NCBI GenBank assembly: GCA_018136815.1
Contig: CM030940.1
Coordinates: 4,349,087-4,413,086 of the forward strand
Origin: Isochrysis galbana
Taxonomy: Eukaryota; Haptophyta; Isochrysidales; Isochrysidaceae
Direction of reading: 5' to 3'
DNA length: 64,000 nt
In this document: positions 33,531 to 44,204 of the stretch, piece by piece
Numbering within the stretch: position 1 is the first letter of the stretch
Layout: every line of letters starts with the position of its first letter
Position numbers and translations under genes: made by a program
Notes under the pieces: generated by a model
The model's database searches: none
Told to the model about the DNA's origin: nothing
The model's input: only the letters and a program-made list of their open reading frames with translations

Positions 33531-33620
33531 CATCGTATGATTGGTCGTCATGGCCATGGAGGGGGAAGGGGGGCCTCGCGCCCCCCCACTCTCTCGACTC
33601 CCCTCATGGGGGGCGAGAAC
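33531..33620. repeat. Solo end of the 30213-31262 TIR element family
   Basis: CGTATGATTGGTCGTCATGG, then the C-rich block and CTCTCTCGACTCCCCTCATG, in the same order as the left end at 30213. No partner end is found nearby, so it is a relic or one end of a longer element. Confidence 0.65.
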
Positions 33621-33963
33621 GCGAGAACCACCCACCCCCCAGCGCCGCCACTTGGCAGGCAGGGGGGACTCACCTCGTCAGCGCTTGACGAGCCATGCGC
33701 CAACCGCGCACACCCCACACCCCCATCGCCATCGCGGGGTAGGGGTAGGGGTAGGGTCTCCGTTGCCGTCGACCGTCGAAGGGCTGAGGGCTACGGTCCC
33801 TAAGCACTAGGGTTATACTATCACAACAAGAAAATCGGACGAGAGGAGGAGCGAGGGGACGGACGCTCTCTTCCTTGCCGGGGACATTTTGTTTTTGGTC
33901 CGAGGGCGCGTGGTGGTCTCGGTCCTATTTGAACTCCCCTCGTGAATCTGCTGTGAAAGTTGT

Positions 33964-36900
33964 GTGAAGATCGTGAAGAGATCTCTCGCCGCAGCGCAAG
34001 ATGTCGTCGCTACGTCTCTCTCTCTGATGTGTGGCGAGAATGGTGGGGGGTGGGGTGGGGGTGGGCGTGTGCGCGCGCTGTGCTTCTTGGTGGCTGTGGG
34101 CGTGCTGAAGACTCTTCTCACAAAGCTCGTGCTCACCCACGTGCCGCTCCCCGTTGGCCTCTCGCTCCTCTCCTGCCTCTCCACGCTGCTCTGCCTTCTC
34201 CCTCTCTCTCTCTCTCTCTCTCCCTCCCTCTCTCTCTCCCTCCCTCCATCTCTCCCTCCCTCCCCCCCTCTCTCTTCCCCTCTCTCTTCCTCCCTCCCAC
34301 CCCCCCTCCCTCTCCCCCCTCCCTCCGCTCGCGAGAGGCATGGATCCTCCTCTCCCTCCAAAAGGCCGCCCCGCAGCATGGCCAAGCCCAGCCAGCTCAA
34401 CCACTCCCCATCATCTCCCTCTCCACCGTCGTCTCCTTCTACACGTACGTCTCCGTCTCCGTCTTCCTCCCCGCTCCCCTCGCCGCCCCGCTGTCCCACT
34501 TCCCGTTCCCTGCGGGGCGGGCGCCACCCATCCAGTTTTGGCGTCTCTCTCTCCCTCCCTTTCTCCCTCCCTTTCTCCCTCCCTTTCTCCCTCCCTTTCT
34601 CCTCCCCTTCCTCGTCCCCCTTCCCTCATGAGGGGAAGGAGAGGATAGGAGGACAGACCGGACGACACGGGAACAGGTGGGCAGGAGGATCCGGAGCACG
34701 GGAGGAGGGCACAAGAGAGGAGGGTGCGGTGAGGACGAGGACGGAGCACAACGAAGAAGTAGATGAGGAGAGGTGGAGGGGAGGAGGGGAGAGCATGGGA
34801 AAGGCGAGCTGCCTCTCCACTCTCCTCTGCCCCCTTCCTCCTTCTTTGTATGCCCCTCCTCTTCGCCCTTCGTGTCTCAGTGCGTCGACCCGGCACCTGA
34901 GTGCACCGGGGGTTGGCCGCCTCGCGCTGCTCTGCCTCGCTGCCGCACTCGCGCTCGCCTGCACAAACATCGGCCTTGGAGCGCTCTCACTTCCGCTGGC
35001 GCAAGTGGTCCGAGCGACACAGCCTCTAGTAACTCTTCTAGTCGAAGGTGGGCTCGGTGGAGCGATGCACACGACGGGAACGTACGCTTCGCTCCTCCTC
35101 ATCGTCATAGGCGCAGAGCTCGCGCGATCGGGCTCGTGCGCGGCCGACGCCAACGTCTATGGCATCACCTTCATGGCTCTCGCGCTCGTCGCGTCGGCTG
35201 TCAAGTACGTGATTATGAAGGACGCGGTCCGGTCATTCAAGGCGGCGCTCAGCCCGCTCGGATTGCTTTTTTGGATGGAGGCCGGAATTGGCGCAATCCT
35301 TCTCCCTTGGGCACTCCTCAACGGCGAGCTGCGCATGCTCATCACGACCACGCCCGCCGACAAGTGGCCAATGCTTTTGGCCTCGGCGCTGCTCGGCGGC
35401 CTGCGCACCCTCTCGCAGATTGTGGTGCTTGGGCATGTTTCGGCCACGACGGTCTCATTGACGAGCAGCCTTGCCATCCCGGCAATCACCGTGATCCTCT
35501 CCTTCCCACTCTTTGGGACGACGCCTACTCCGCGCCTCGTTGTCGGGTTTGTGCTGTCGATGGTGGGCACAGCATGCTACTCGATTGCCAAACCGCAGTC
35601 GCAGCGGATGACGGCGACGCCCTTGCGCGTTCACTCCGCTCCTTGGAAATCGACCATGGCTACGGTAGCAGTCTTGGGCTGCGGCGCGGGCTTCTCTGTA
35701 TCCCCCGCGCCAGTGCAGCGTATCGCGCTCGCCACCGTGGGGGGGCTTTTCGCGACAGGTTGTGCTATGCTGTCCGCGAGCGCGCTCACTCGATGGGGTC
35801 CGGTGCTCCGTCGCACCAGAGCGGAAGAGGTCGAGCGCTCGGCGGCGGGGGGTCGAGCGCCTTCGCTGCTGCATCGCGTCTTTCGCCTCTACTACCTCGT
35901 GGTGCAGCAGGCGCCGCAGCCTGCGCGGGCGTGGGCGTGGTACGCCTTCCTCTGGCTGGTGCTGTGCATCGCCCTGCGGGCGGTCGCCGGCGGTCTTGAT
36001 CCCCTCAGCCTGCGCCCGCCCGTTCCAATCGATGTGCGGCTCGTCATCGCCCTCCGGCTGGTCGTTCCTTTCCTCCTCTGCTTCACTCCGCTCCCACGCA
36101 GGCCGGGCCTCGACGGCGAACCTTTATGGACAAATGACCCCAACTTTTTGCGCCGTATCGGCGCGGTCATCCCGTGCCACCGCTCGGCGGACGAGATTGG
36201 CGAGACGGTCCGCTCAATCATGCGCCACATCCCTGCCTCCAACATCGTCGTCGTCGACAATGCCGACTCGCATGCTCCACTCGACGACACGGCGGCCGTC
36301 GTGCGTAGCGTGCACCCAGACGTGTCCGTCATCTACGTGCCTCGCGGCCTCAAGAGTTTCGCGCTTTGGACGGGCATCGAGCGGCTGCCCCGGCATGTGG
36401 AGTTTGTGATGCATGTCGACGACGACACAAAGCTGAGCGACGACATGGTCTTCGATGAGTCCTGGTTTCTCCGCGACCCGCTTGTCTCGGAGGTGACTTA
36501 CCCCGTCTTCACGCGCCGCGTAAACTTGCTCACAGATGCCATTGGCTTCCAGTTCAAGCGCAATGCTCACGCGTCGCGCTTCCATAACGTGACGAGCGGC
36601 ACATCGCTCTGGGCGCCGGGGATCATTGGGCTCGCACGGCGCGACGTGCTTACCATGGTGATGCGAGATCATGTATACCTGCCATTCGGCGAGGACGTCT
36701 TCCACGGTCACTTGCAGCTGATGAATGGGTACAAGATTGTCCGCGAGACGCGCTCTCACGTCGTAACCTTCGCGCCTCCCGTGCTGAGTAGCGCGTGTGC
36801 CGCATCGGTTCGGACGCAAGGCTACGGCGCCACCTCACTCTGGAAGCAGCGTGCGCAGCGGTGGTCCGTGACGCGCCTGCGTCGTCTTGGTTGGACAGCC

Positions 36901-38691
36901 CTGCTCGCCCTCTTCTACCGAGGCGACACTCTGTGGAGCAATGTGTGGTTTCGCCTCTCGCGTGTGCCTGTCGTGTTTTCCAACCTTGTGGCAATAGGGA
37001 TCGTGCTCCCACTCTTCCTTGCCTACGCCATATCGCTTGCCACTGGTGTCAACAGCCTCGATGTCAATCTCTTGCTTGACGTAGTCGGCGCGGCGCTGAG
37101 CCTCAAGGTCATCGACTGGCTGATCAACTTGTTAGGCGCCGCTTGGATCAATTACATCTTGTGGCGTCATCGGCCGGATTTCCAGGTAAGCTTGTCCGTG
37201 GTGCTGGTCTCGCCTCTATTCTCGGACTTTGTGGACCTCGCGGGGGTTGTAGGCTGCATCGTCGCGCTGACACATTGGATCCCGTTGGTGCCGACGCGCG
37301 TGTGGGACTTGACCAAGGAAACCATGGGCGTGGCTGCCGCCGAGAAAGGTCACAGACGCCGCGACTGGTGGGTGTCCAAGGCGTGGCCTAGCGACACCCC
37401 GGCCTCCGAGGATCGCCATGTGCGCAAGATAGACACTAGGCTGTGGTGGGTTATGGGGCGGCCGTATGTGAGCCTCGAGGAAGGCATACGGGGTGGCTGC
37501 CGCGAGGAGCGCCATCCGAGTCTTCGCCCCAAGCATCTTGCCTTGTTTGTCGCTGTCGGCGGTATCATCTTCACGGTGGCCTTACTCTCCACGAGCTGGC
37601 CACTGCAGAGTGAGCCGCGGGGTAAACTGCATATGGCCAGTGTGGCGGACACCTTCCCCCTCGCGCGCGAGGCCAACGGGTTATGCACCGTCCACAATCA
37701 CACGGATGATGCAACGCACGCAGTGAAGTTGCCGCTGGCTCAATCTTTCTTGCACGTCATTGGCTGGCCGCGGACGGGCTCTTCACTTCTTGCGGCCGTG
37801 TTGGACGGGCACCCGCACGTGGCGATGGCCAACGAGTTTGACACCCTCTCCTTCTTCGCGTCGCGGGCTGCAGTCTTGGCTCCCATGCCGGCCGGATTGG
37901 TCGCGCTCAGTGAGACCAATTCCGACGTGGTCGATGGACGGGCAATGGAGCCGTGCAACCACATGAATTGCCCGGCAGCCGCAGCTATCCAATGCTCGAT
38001 TGTCGAGCGCACCACTTGCTATCGCAGCCCCAAGTTGGCAAGCAAATGGGCGATCGCCGGTACGGCCCAAGGATGGGAGACGAAGCTTGGGACCCCTCTG
38101 CAGATGCTTGGCGGCAAGAAGGTTGGAAGGCCGCTGCGACGGCATGCCGCCAATCCGGCCGCGTCCTGGGCAATCATTGATCGCATGAATGCCACGTTGC
38201 CGCCGGCCAAGTGGATTTATCTATACCGCGACCCGCACGCGCAAATCTCCACGTGTCTCGTGCGCAAGTACTGTAGCGATAGCGGCCTCGATTACTACAA
38301 GGATAAGGAAAAGTGGCGCGCCGCCGCGCCGCTACCCTTGAATCTCCACACCTTGGACAAGTGCATCGCCGACTTTGAGCTCGTCGCCATGGCAGTGGCA
38401 GACCTCGTGCCAGCCTTGCCGGCCCGTGGGTACGGCCCGCTGCTGTCGCTTTCGTATGAAGAGCTGTGTGCCTCGCCCGCGCCAACCTTGCATCGTGTCT
38501 GCTCCTTCCTAGATCTGGATTGCTCTGTGGGGTACATCAGTGCGATCTCCACCTTCATTCGCGAGCCACACTCCAACTCGCGTTTTATCGACTGGGAGTC
38601 GAGCGGCAACACGACAGCTGCGGCTGCTCGCGTCGACACCATGATCCGACGGCAGTCCGCCGCGCTCCAACTCATGCAGTACATACCATGA
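33964..38691 (+). CDS. Fusion protein: TPT-type sugar transporter, GT2 polysaccharide synthase, sulfotransferase
   Basis: One open frame. (1) A drug/metabolite transporter of the TPT/SLC35 type, about 34890-35610 (NIGLGALSLPLAQVVRATQP, NVYGITFMALALVASAVKYV, SLTSSLAIPAITVILSFPLF). (2) A GT2 processive glycosyltransferase, about 36150-37300: IGAVIPCHRSADEIGETV, MHVDDDTKL (DxD), FGEDVFHGH, and QRAQRW (QxxRW), then membrane helices. (3) A membrane helix near 37540 and a sulfotransferase, about 37740-38691: VIGWPRTGSSLLAAVLDGHP (5'-PAPS loop), YLYRDPHAQISTCLVRKY (3'-phosphate loop). The chain could import a sugar nucleotide, polymerise it and sulfate the product in Golgi or plasma membrane; that coupling is inference. 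The first 300 or so residues include CT-microsatellite translation, so introns there and the true start are unresolved. No stop separates the three modules. Confidence 0.8.
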   Translation: MKIVKRSLAAAQDVVATSLSLMCGENGGGWGGGGRVRALCFLVAVGVLKTLLTKLVLTHVPLPVGLSLLSCLSTLLCLLPLSLSLSPSLSLSLPPSLPPSPPLSSPLSSSLPPPLPLPPPSARERHGSSSPSKRPPRSMAKPSQLNHSPSSPSPPSSPSTRTSPSPSSSPLPSPPRCPTSRSLRGGRHPSSFGVSLSLPFSLPFSLPFSLPFSSPSSSPFPHEGKERIGGQTGRHGNRWAGGSGAREEGTREEGAVRTRTEHNEEVDEERWRGGGESMGKASCLSTLLCPLPPSLYAPPLRPSCLSASTRHLSAPGVGRLALLCLAAALALACTNIGLGALSLPLAQVVRATQPLVTLLVEGGLGGAMHTTGTYASLLLIVIGAELARSGSCAADANVYGITFMALALVASAVKYVIMKDAVRSFKAALSPLGLLFWMEAGIGAILLPWALLNGELRMLITTTPADKWPMLLASALLGGLRTLSQIVVLGHVSATTVSLTSSLAIPAITVILSFPLFGTTPTPRLVVGFVLSMVGTACYSIAKPQSQRMTATPLRVHSAPWKSTMATVAVLGCGAGFSVSPAPVQRIALATVGGLFATGCAMLSASALTRWGPVLRRTRAEEVERSAAGGRAPSLLHRVFRLYYLVVQQAPQPARAWAWYAFLWLVLCIALRAVAGGLDPLSLRPPVPIDVRLVIALRLVVPFLLCFTPLPRRPGLDGEPLWTNDPNFLRRIGAVIPCHRSADEIGETVRSIMRHIPASNIVVVDNADSHAPLDDTAAVVRSVHPDVSVIYVPRGLKSFALWTGIERLPRHVEFVMHVDDDTKLSDDMVFDESWFLRDPLVSEVTYPVFTRRVNLLTDAIGFQFKRNAHASRFHNVTSGTSLWAPGIIGLARRDVLTMVMRDHVYLPFGEDVFHGHLQLMNGYKIVRETRSHVVTFAPPVLSSACAASVRTQGYGATSLWKQRAQRWSVTRLRRLGWTALLALFYRGDTLWSNVWFRLSRVPVVFSNLVAIGIVLPLFLAYAISLATGVNSLDVNLLLDVVGAALSLKVIDWLINLLGAAWINYILWRHRPDFQVSLSVVLVSPLFSDFVDLAGVVGCIVALTHWIPLVPTRVWDLTKETMGVAAAEKGHRRRDWWVSKAWPSDTPASEDRHVRKIDTRLWWVMGRPYVSLEEGIRGGCREERHPSLRPKHLALFVAVGGIIFTVALLSTSWPLQSEPRGKLHMASVADTFPLAREANGLCTVHNHTDDATHAVKLPLAQSFLHVIGWPRTGSSLLAAVLDGHPHVAMANEFDTLSFFASRAAVLAPMPAGLVALSETNSDVVDGRAMEPCNHMNCPAAAAIQCSIVERTTCYRSPKLASKWAIAGTAQGWETKLGTPLQMLGGKKVGRPLRRHAANPAASWAIIDRMNATLPPAKWIYLYRDPHAQISTCLVRKYCSDSGLDYYKDKEKWRAAAPLPLNLHTLDKCIADFELVAMAVADLVPALPARGYGPLLSLSYEELCASPAPTLHRVCSFLDLDCSVGYISAISTFIREPHSNSRFIDWESSGNTTAAAARVDTMIRRQSAALQLMQYIP

Positions 38692-38794
38692 TGTATCTAA
38701 AGATCTGTGTACCTAGATGGGAGATACAAGATACCGTATCTAGAGAACAGGCCAGATACAGTCGTATCTACGGTATCTAGAGGCTAAACAACTA
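38692..38794. other. 3' flank with GTATCT/AGATAC repeats
   Basis: Short direct and inverted copies of GTATCTA and AGATACA right after the stop codon (38694-38782). Possible small hairpins in the 3' UTR or a relic element. Confidence 0.4.
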
Positions 38795-39690
38795 ACTTTA
38801 TAGTTGGTTGCGATGGAGCGCGCCGCCGAGCCCCTCCTCTCCTTCGGGTCCCCCGCCGAGGGCGGCCCCCCTGCCCCCACGGACCAGTCGCTGGCGAAGC
38901 GACCGCGTCCACCCTCGGAGGCCGACAAGGTGCGTGCGACCCAGGTCGCGCCACACGGCCCGTGGCCCCGGCCACACCACCCACAGCAGCCATGCTGCTC
39001 TCCCACATGAGACCTAGCCGAGATATTCACCTCTCCGATGCTCACAGCGAGAGATACGCGCCTCCACTTCAAACAAATCACGCACAAGCGAATAGCCACG
39101 GCCAACAGATTCGCGGCATGGGACAGCGTATGCCGCTTCTGCAAAGAAGCAGACGAATCCTCCACGCACCTGGGGGAATGCCCGCGGCTGTCGAATATTT
39201 TCAACAGCCTAAACACCCTAGCACGTCACCTCCGAGACCCAGAGGCGACTAGGGAGAGCGAAATCATAGACAAACTATTTCTACACCCAAGAGCCTTGTG
39301 GCCCAAATCGCTCGCTAGTCATACTATACATGCTCGCGTGACTCGCGTGGAGATACATCATAACGGACTTCTATAGAATACACTATGACAACGCCACCTT
39401 CTCAGAATCGGTGCCGATACGAATCATGGAAAGATTTACGAAGCTGGGAGGCGCCCTCCTATTCGCCAACTCGACAAACTCGTCGAGGACCGCTCAGGCG
39501 GGCATGGGGAGACAACCCAAAAAACGGATCGACACGGGCGATTTACGCCCGTTGTCCGTTGTACGAGACCGACAACAAAGGTATCGTTCCGTCAATTATG
39601 GGACATCAATCGAATGGAGCCATCAAATGTCCATAGTCATTTGTACAACAATATTCATTGCGACTTTTAAGATTCAGATGTAGAGACCGG
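38795..39690 (+). mobile_element. LINE with large internal deletion (5' end joined to 3' end)
   Basis: The 5' part (TTATAGTTGGTTGCGATGGAG, coding MERAAEPLLSF...KRPRPP) matches other element starts at 43.0, 53.1, 53.35 and 63.4 kb. From about 39005 the frame switches to a LINE C-terminus: HFKQITHKRIATANRFAAWD, CRFCKEADESSTHLGECPRL (the Cx2C...Hx4C zinc knuckle), and SLNTLARHLRD. Further C-terminal-like sequence runs in another frame to about 39680 (RIMERFTKLGGALLF). Reverse transcriptase and endonuclease are absent, so it is an internally deleted, non-autonomous copy or a chimaera of two insertions. Confidence 0.65.
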
Positions 39691-40260
39691 GTCCCCCTCG
39701 GGGACGCCGTGCGTGCGCATAGCAACATTTTCTATACGGCGCCCCGTGTGATGAGTTGCCATCACCCAGGCCGTGCGCATGACGCGATGTGCATCGGGTC
39801 CCCCTCGGGGACGCCGTGCGTGCGTTATCGCCTAAGGTACCGGGGTTTCGTCAGATGCGCATTGGGACGCCGCAGACGCCTGCGCATAGCAGTTTTTTTC
39901 TCTACGGTCTACGGTGCCCCTGTCCCTGTGGTACCCAATGCATACAATTACGTAAACAGGCAGCTTTGTTTATGGTTTATCATGGAGCAAAACTAAGTTT
40001 ATACTTAGTTCGCTCATGGGACACATTTTTGGGGGTGGTGAAGGTTTGGGGTAGAATTGTATAAAAGGTGTAGAAAATGGCAATGGGGGGGGTAAAAAAA
40101 AGGGAACCTCAAGTTGCACCCTCTCTCGCGGGGACGCCGTGCGCCGTGCGTGCGCATGGCGGTTCCCCCGCGGGGACGCCGTGCGTGCGCATAACAACTT
40201 TTTCTCCTCCTATGGAGGTACACGCCGTGCGTTCACTCTTTCCGCGGGGGAACTCTGGGC
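39691..40260. repeat. GC-box direct repeats (CGGGGACGCCGTGCGTGCGCAT)
   Basis: The core GGGGACGCCGTGCGTGCG occurs at about 39699, 39804, 40168 and, in shorter form, 40132, each next to C/G-rich palindromic sequence and often followed by TA(A/G)CAAC. A perfect palindrome AACTAAGTTTATACTTAGTT lies at about 39992. The block AAAAAAAAGGGAACCTCAAG at about 40094 is shared with 60117 and with both ends of 55381-55806. Confidence 0.6.
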
Positions 40261-41543
40261 GCGGAGTGCTGGTGGAACCCCCCCTTATCCCAAGCGCAGA
40301 ATTCCTATCCCTGGCCATAAAGCTGGAGATAGAGCACCAAGTCGCAGCCAGCAACGGATTCAACACCGAGAAGGGCAGTTAAGTGCACCAACTAAGCCGT
40401 AGATCCACCGAACAGAGGACGAACGACCTACAGCGCATAACGCAAGCATGCAAACAAGGGGACGCCCAGAGGCGTGAACAGGAAACAATTGAAGTGCTAA
40501 AAGGCCTGCCCGGATGCACGCACCCCGAACCAGGCCCGTGGTAGAGCCTCTGTAGAGCACCCGGGCTGCACCCCCGAAACCGAAGACAAAGGAACGAGGG
40601 GGGGAAGGCAAGGCGGCGGCGGAGTGAGGGGAGAAAAGGGCGTTGTCGGCTAGGAAGTAGTGTATACTGGTCCATTGATGGGTGTAGGTGTTAGCCCTGA
40701 ATATTCAGATCTTAGATTGAATTCAATTTGGAAATCTCGGACGTTCTGGCGCAAACGGCGACGGAGCTAGGCATAAAAACATCTCGCAAGCTCCTCCAGA
40801 CATGAACGACGACTCCTCCTGGACGCCGGCCCCGGAAGGGGCAAAACGGCGCCAGGATGAGGACATCACGCACTCTTAGCCGTTAGCCCCCCTCCATTCT
40901 TACGCCCCTGGTCGAAGCAGTGCGCGCGACCCCCCCTCCCCCGGTTCTCCATGGAAGGCAGCGGGGGGAGGGGAAGGGGGATGTGGTAGGACCGGAAGGG
41001 TAGTTAGGAGTAGCAAAAGCACTCTGCCTCATGCCATGCACGTAGCAGTTAATTTTTAAAGATTTTTTCATGAACGATGTGTGAAAACAAAACGTCCGCG
41101 TGGTCCTCTTTCGACGGAACGCGACCTTGGCAAAAGCCCCAGTTGACGTGCACGTGCCACGCGACGTTGCCCGATGTCCGCCTCGCGTCGATGTCAGTTC
41201 CCCCTACGACGACTCCATTGTATTGAAATACACCACCCTTGCAATGAGTAATGAACGAGCGGCAACATTAGAACACGACATGCACATCTAGGATATGCGC
41301 TTCGGATGTGCTATCAATAGATACACGAACGGTCGCTAACACCCTCCTGCCCAGACTTTCTTATTTTTGTTTGCGCCGCGTGGACCTTACGGCTCAAACG
41401 GCGAGCTCTATCCCGCCGCCTACCTACCTGACGGCTGTAGCCGGTATCTTGGACGCCATGGATCATGATGTACTACTATTCACGTGGGTATAGTGTCAAT
41501 CAATGCCATCTCTCCCTCCTCCTCCGAGTGCCGCCCAAAGGCG
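40261..41543. other. Repeat debris, no gene seen
   Basis: A small frame at 40801-40878 (MNDDSSWTPAPEGAKRRQDE) resembles the KR-rich LINE ORF1 starts at 38.8 and 43.1 kb. Blocks at 40577, 40695 and 41103 match 18640-18900. No host gene is supported. Confidence 0.45.
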
Positions 41544-42784
41544 CTATTGCGACGATTCGTTAGTTTGTACGGCCACAACTGTGCGCTGTAAAAAGTCTCG
41601 GATGCGGTCCAGCTCGAGTCGCGCCGCGACATCATGAGTACCGAAGTCGCCCTCCAACCCACAGAACGCGTGCTTGTCTACCACCGGTGACTCGGAGGCA
41701 AAACGAGGGGTCTTGTTCAGATCCTCAGCTCTTTGAAGAGTCAGACTACCATCAAACTTAGCTGCATGACGAGAGCCGCCGCACTCGATGGTAGGGTTTA
41801 CCTCCCGTGCGCCAGAGCAGCGCTCGATGAGCGCCTCTAGGTTGCGTAGCTCCGCCTCTACGACGGCCGTTGACACACAACCCCCCATGCCTTCTAATCT
41901 ATTTTCATGACCTCGTTCTGATCTAGCAGTCGCACATGGTCCACGCGCTGCCTTATATTCGACAGCCGAATTCCCGCGATTCTCTCCGACATCGCATCCG
42001 AGGCACATCGCGTCGGCGTGGGCGCGGCTTGCCGCAACGGCCACAAGGTCTTGGCGCGCAGCTCCCATGAAGAGGGCACGCTCAATCCTTCGAAGCTCCA
42101 TTTGAAGGGCGTGCCTGTGGGTGGCACCAGGAAGAGGATTGTCACTCGGAAGGCCCGCACCTGGCAACACGCCGTAGGCCCTACGCCGACGGCTCAAGGC
42201 GATACCATGCGTCTGATTCATGGTCATGCAGAAACGCGGTCAGCCTGTGTCCTGAACGGCATGTAAATTTCTCACCTGCGCTGCCTCTCTCGTGCATCGT
42301 GTTCGATTCTCTCGGGCGGGCTGCGGTCAGACCAGCGGAGGAAGGCTAGCGCCGCCGCGACCTGAGGCCCCAGGCCAATCGGGTTATCGGAGCAGACGGT
42401 CGTCTGCCTCCCAGATGGGAGCACTGCTCGGCACAGGTACCAGTCCTCATGTGCCGTGGTGAGAACGGGTGCGGAGGCAGCGTGGGTGAGATGCGGCGCG
42501 GCGCGGCCTGATGCCCTGCGCCGCGCGAAGGCTGGCTCGTCGCCCGCCGCCGCCGCGCCAGGCGCAGCGAGAGTGAGGACTGTGCGGTCGTCGAAGCTGA
42601 CACTCACATGCCCATCCGCAAACCGGCGGAAGCGGCCAAGCCCGGGGACGACAACGTCGTCGAGGACGTGGGAAGCATCACCGCTCAGCCTCACGTTCGA
42701 TCCCTCGCCGCTCGCCCCTGCCCCGTGCGGAGATCCCAGCATGGACGCAGAGGGTGGGTGGCGCCACACGAGGGCGCCGGGCAT
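41544..42784 (-). CDS. C5orf34-like conserved protein (5' end uncertain)
   Basis: Two exons join in phase 2: 42784-42276 and 42114-41544, across a 161-nt GTGAGA...CCACAG intron, giving 359 residues from the first in-frame ATG at 42784. Exon 1 holds GRFRRFADGHVSVSFDDRT followed 50 or so residues later by WYLCRAVLPSGRQTTV and AAALAFLRWSD. The pair of a DG.V...F.DRT strand and a C.L..P.G..........W block resembles the C-terminal domain of animal C5orf34 proteins. Exon 2 is helical with Arg/Glu-rich segments (HALQMELRRIERALFMGA). C5orf34 is itself of poorly known function, so I give none. Upstream exons may be missing, since relatives are longer. Confidence 0.5.
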
Positions 42785-43017
42785 CAGAGCGGAAAGCGCG
42801 GGAAACGAGAGCCCCTTATCGGGTCGGTCAATTAATGCTGTTTGTTGAGTTAGACAGAAATAAACAAATGTACAGAAGCACAGGAGTTTTCTTGTATGAT
42901 GTGCGAGATCTAAGCCTGAGAGTGGCAACGTCGTCTAGCGGTCTTTGGGAGAGCGTGGCTCCCTTTGCGATGGTACCCTTAGTCTACACAATGCTGCTAT
43001 CTATCACTGGGCCAACT

Positions 43018-43210
43018 ATCAGTAAACTGATAGGGTATAGGGTCATGGAGCGCGCGCCGCCGCGCCGCCTCCCTCCCTCGCTACCGCTGCCCTCGCCGCG
43101 ATGGACGAAGCCTTCATGGACACTCCCATGTCGCCGAAGCGACCGCGCCAAGACGACCCCCCCAGCCAAGTGGGCACATGACCCACCACGACACGCCCTG
43201 GCATCACTGC
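43018..43210 (+). mobile_element. LINE 5'-end fragment
   Basis: GGTATAGGGTCATGGAGCGCG and a short frame (from the ATG at about 43101) MDEAFMDTPMSPKRPRQDD. It shares its leader and its KRPR-containing N-terminus with 38795. Nothing downstream belongs to the element. Confidence 0.5.
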
Positions 43211-43611
43211 GAACTGCGAGCTATCGACTAGGGAGGAGGAGGAGGAGGGGTTGGAGCAATGGGCAGGCCTCGGCAGGCTAGGGTGGGCGAATGGGGCGAG
43301 CTTGTGAGTGAGAGAGTGGGTCGGTAGGGCAGTCTGCTCCCGACAAGCCATAGGGCATGCTAGGATGGGTGGTCCCTCCCCCACAGCAGGGGAGGAGTGG
43401 AGAGGGGGGTGGGGGTGGGCTCGCGTGCCCCCCCAGGAGCGAATCAAGTATAAACTTAGTTCTTGTTTGACCGCCCTAAAGAGAGAAGAGGGGTAGCATG
43501 GTCAAATGCACAAGCACCAAAGACTCGGCTGCCTAGTGGCGCCACAGGCAACAGGAAGTTGAGAATCGGACCACTACCTAGCCTAGGGCCGGTCGGCCTC
43601 GCCCCAACTAG
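43211..43611. other. No gene seen
   Basis: G-rich repeats. AAGTATAAACTTAGTTCTTG at about 43448 and TTTGACCGCCCTAA at about 43469 recur at about 39990 and 30820. Confidence 0.4.
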
Positions 43612-43780
43612 CCCCACAACCCGGGCCCCTAGCTAGGTAGCTCACGAGGGGAGAAGCCGCAAGGCAAGCCTTGGAGGGGGAAAGGAACAGGAACAGGGAA
43701 TGGGCGTGGCTTCAGAGTAGTTAGTAGTTACCCCGGGGCCACATCGAGGCGAGAACATTAAGAAGTCTTTTTCACACTGC
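43612..43780. repeat. Dispersed repeat (copies at 51503 and 56088)
   Basis: GGGCCCCTAG..AGCTCACGAGGGGAG, GCCGCAAGGC, GGGAATGGGCGTGGCT, and GAGGCGAGAA.ATTAA occur in the same order at 56088-56240; the first 50 or so bases also occur at 51503-51560. The pattern looks like a short non-autonomous element. Confidence 0.65.
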
Positions 43781-44204
43781 CGCTGAAATTCGATCGATCC
43801 CTGACAGGGGCGCTTTGGGTGCCTCTTCACGCGAGGCGGGAGAGGCCGGGTGTGGCTAGACCCTAGCTCAGTGTCGGATACATGTGAGCGCGGGGCGGCT
43901 CGAATGGGATAGCATACCCGGCCCCCGCCGGCTGGGAAAGTGTGTGGGGGAGCAAGGGGAAGGGGGGAGGAAGGGGGGTGCGACCGTGCGCCAGTATGCG
44001 CGCGTGCTCTTCCGCGCTCATCCCGATGCCAACCCCCCCCCTCCCCGTCCCACACCTGAGGCCCTTCCGTTCTGCACAGGCCAACTCGCCGGCCATCAAC
44101 ACTCGAAGCCCGTTCGGCGAGCTGAGGGCGTTCGTGGCAAAGTGCCACTCGTGGCTGTAGCAGGGCAGCCGAGGCCGTCGCCACGGCTCGTTGAGCCGCC
44201 GCAC

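Noticed and set aside
33735-33765. GGGGTAGGGGTAGGGGTAGGG as an interstitial telomere
   Set aside because: Unit is GGGGTA, not TTAGGG or TTTAGGG, only three copies, inside G-rich repeat sequence.
42245-42275. 31-nt intron in the C5orf34-like gene
   Set aside because: Too short for splicing; a 161-nt intron (42275-42115) has the same phase and a good acceptor.
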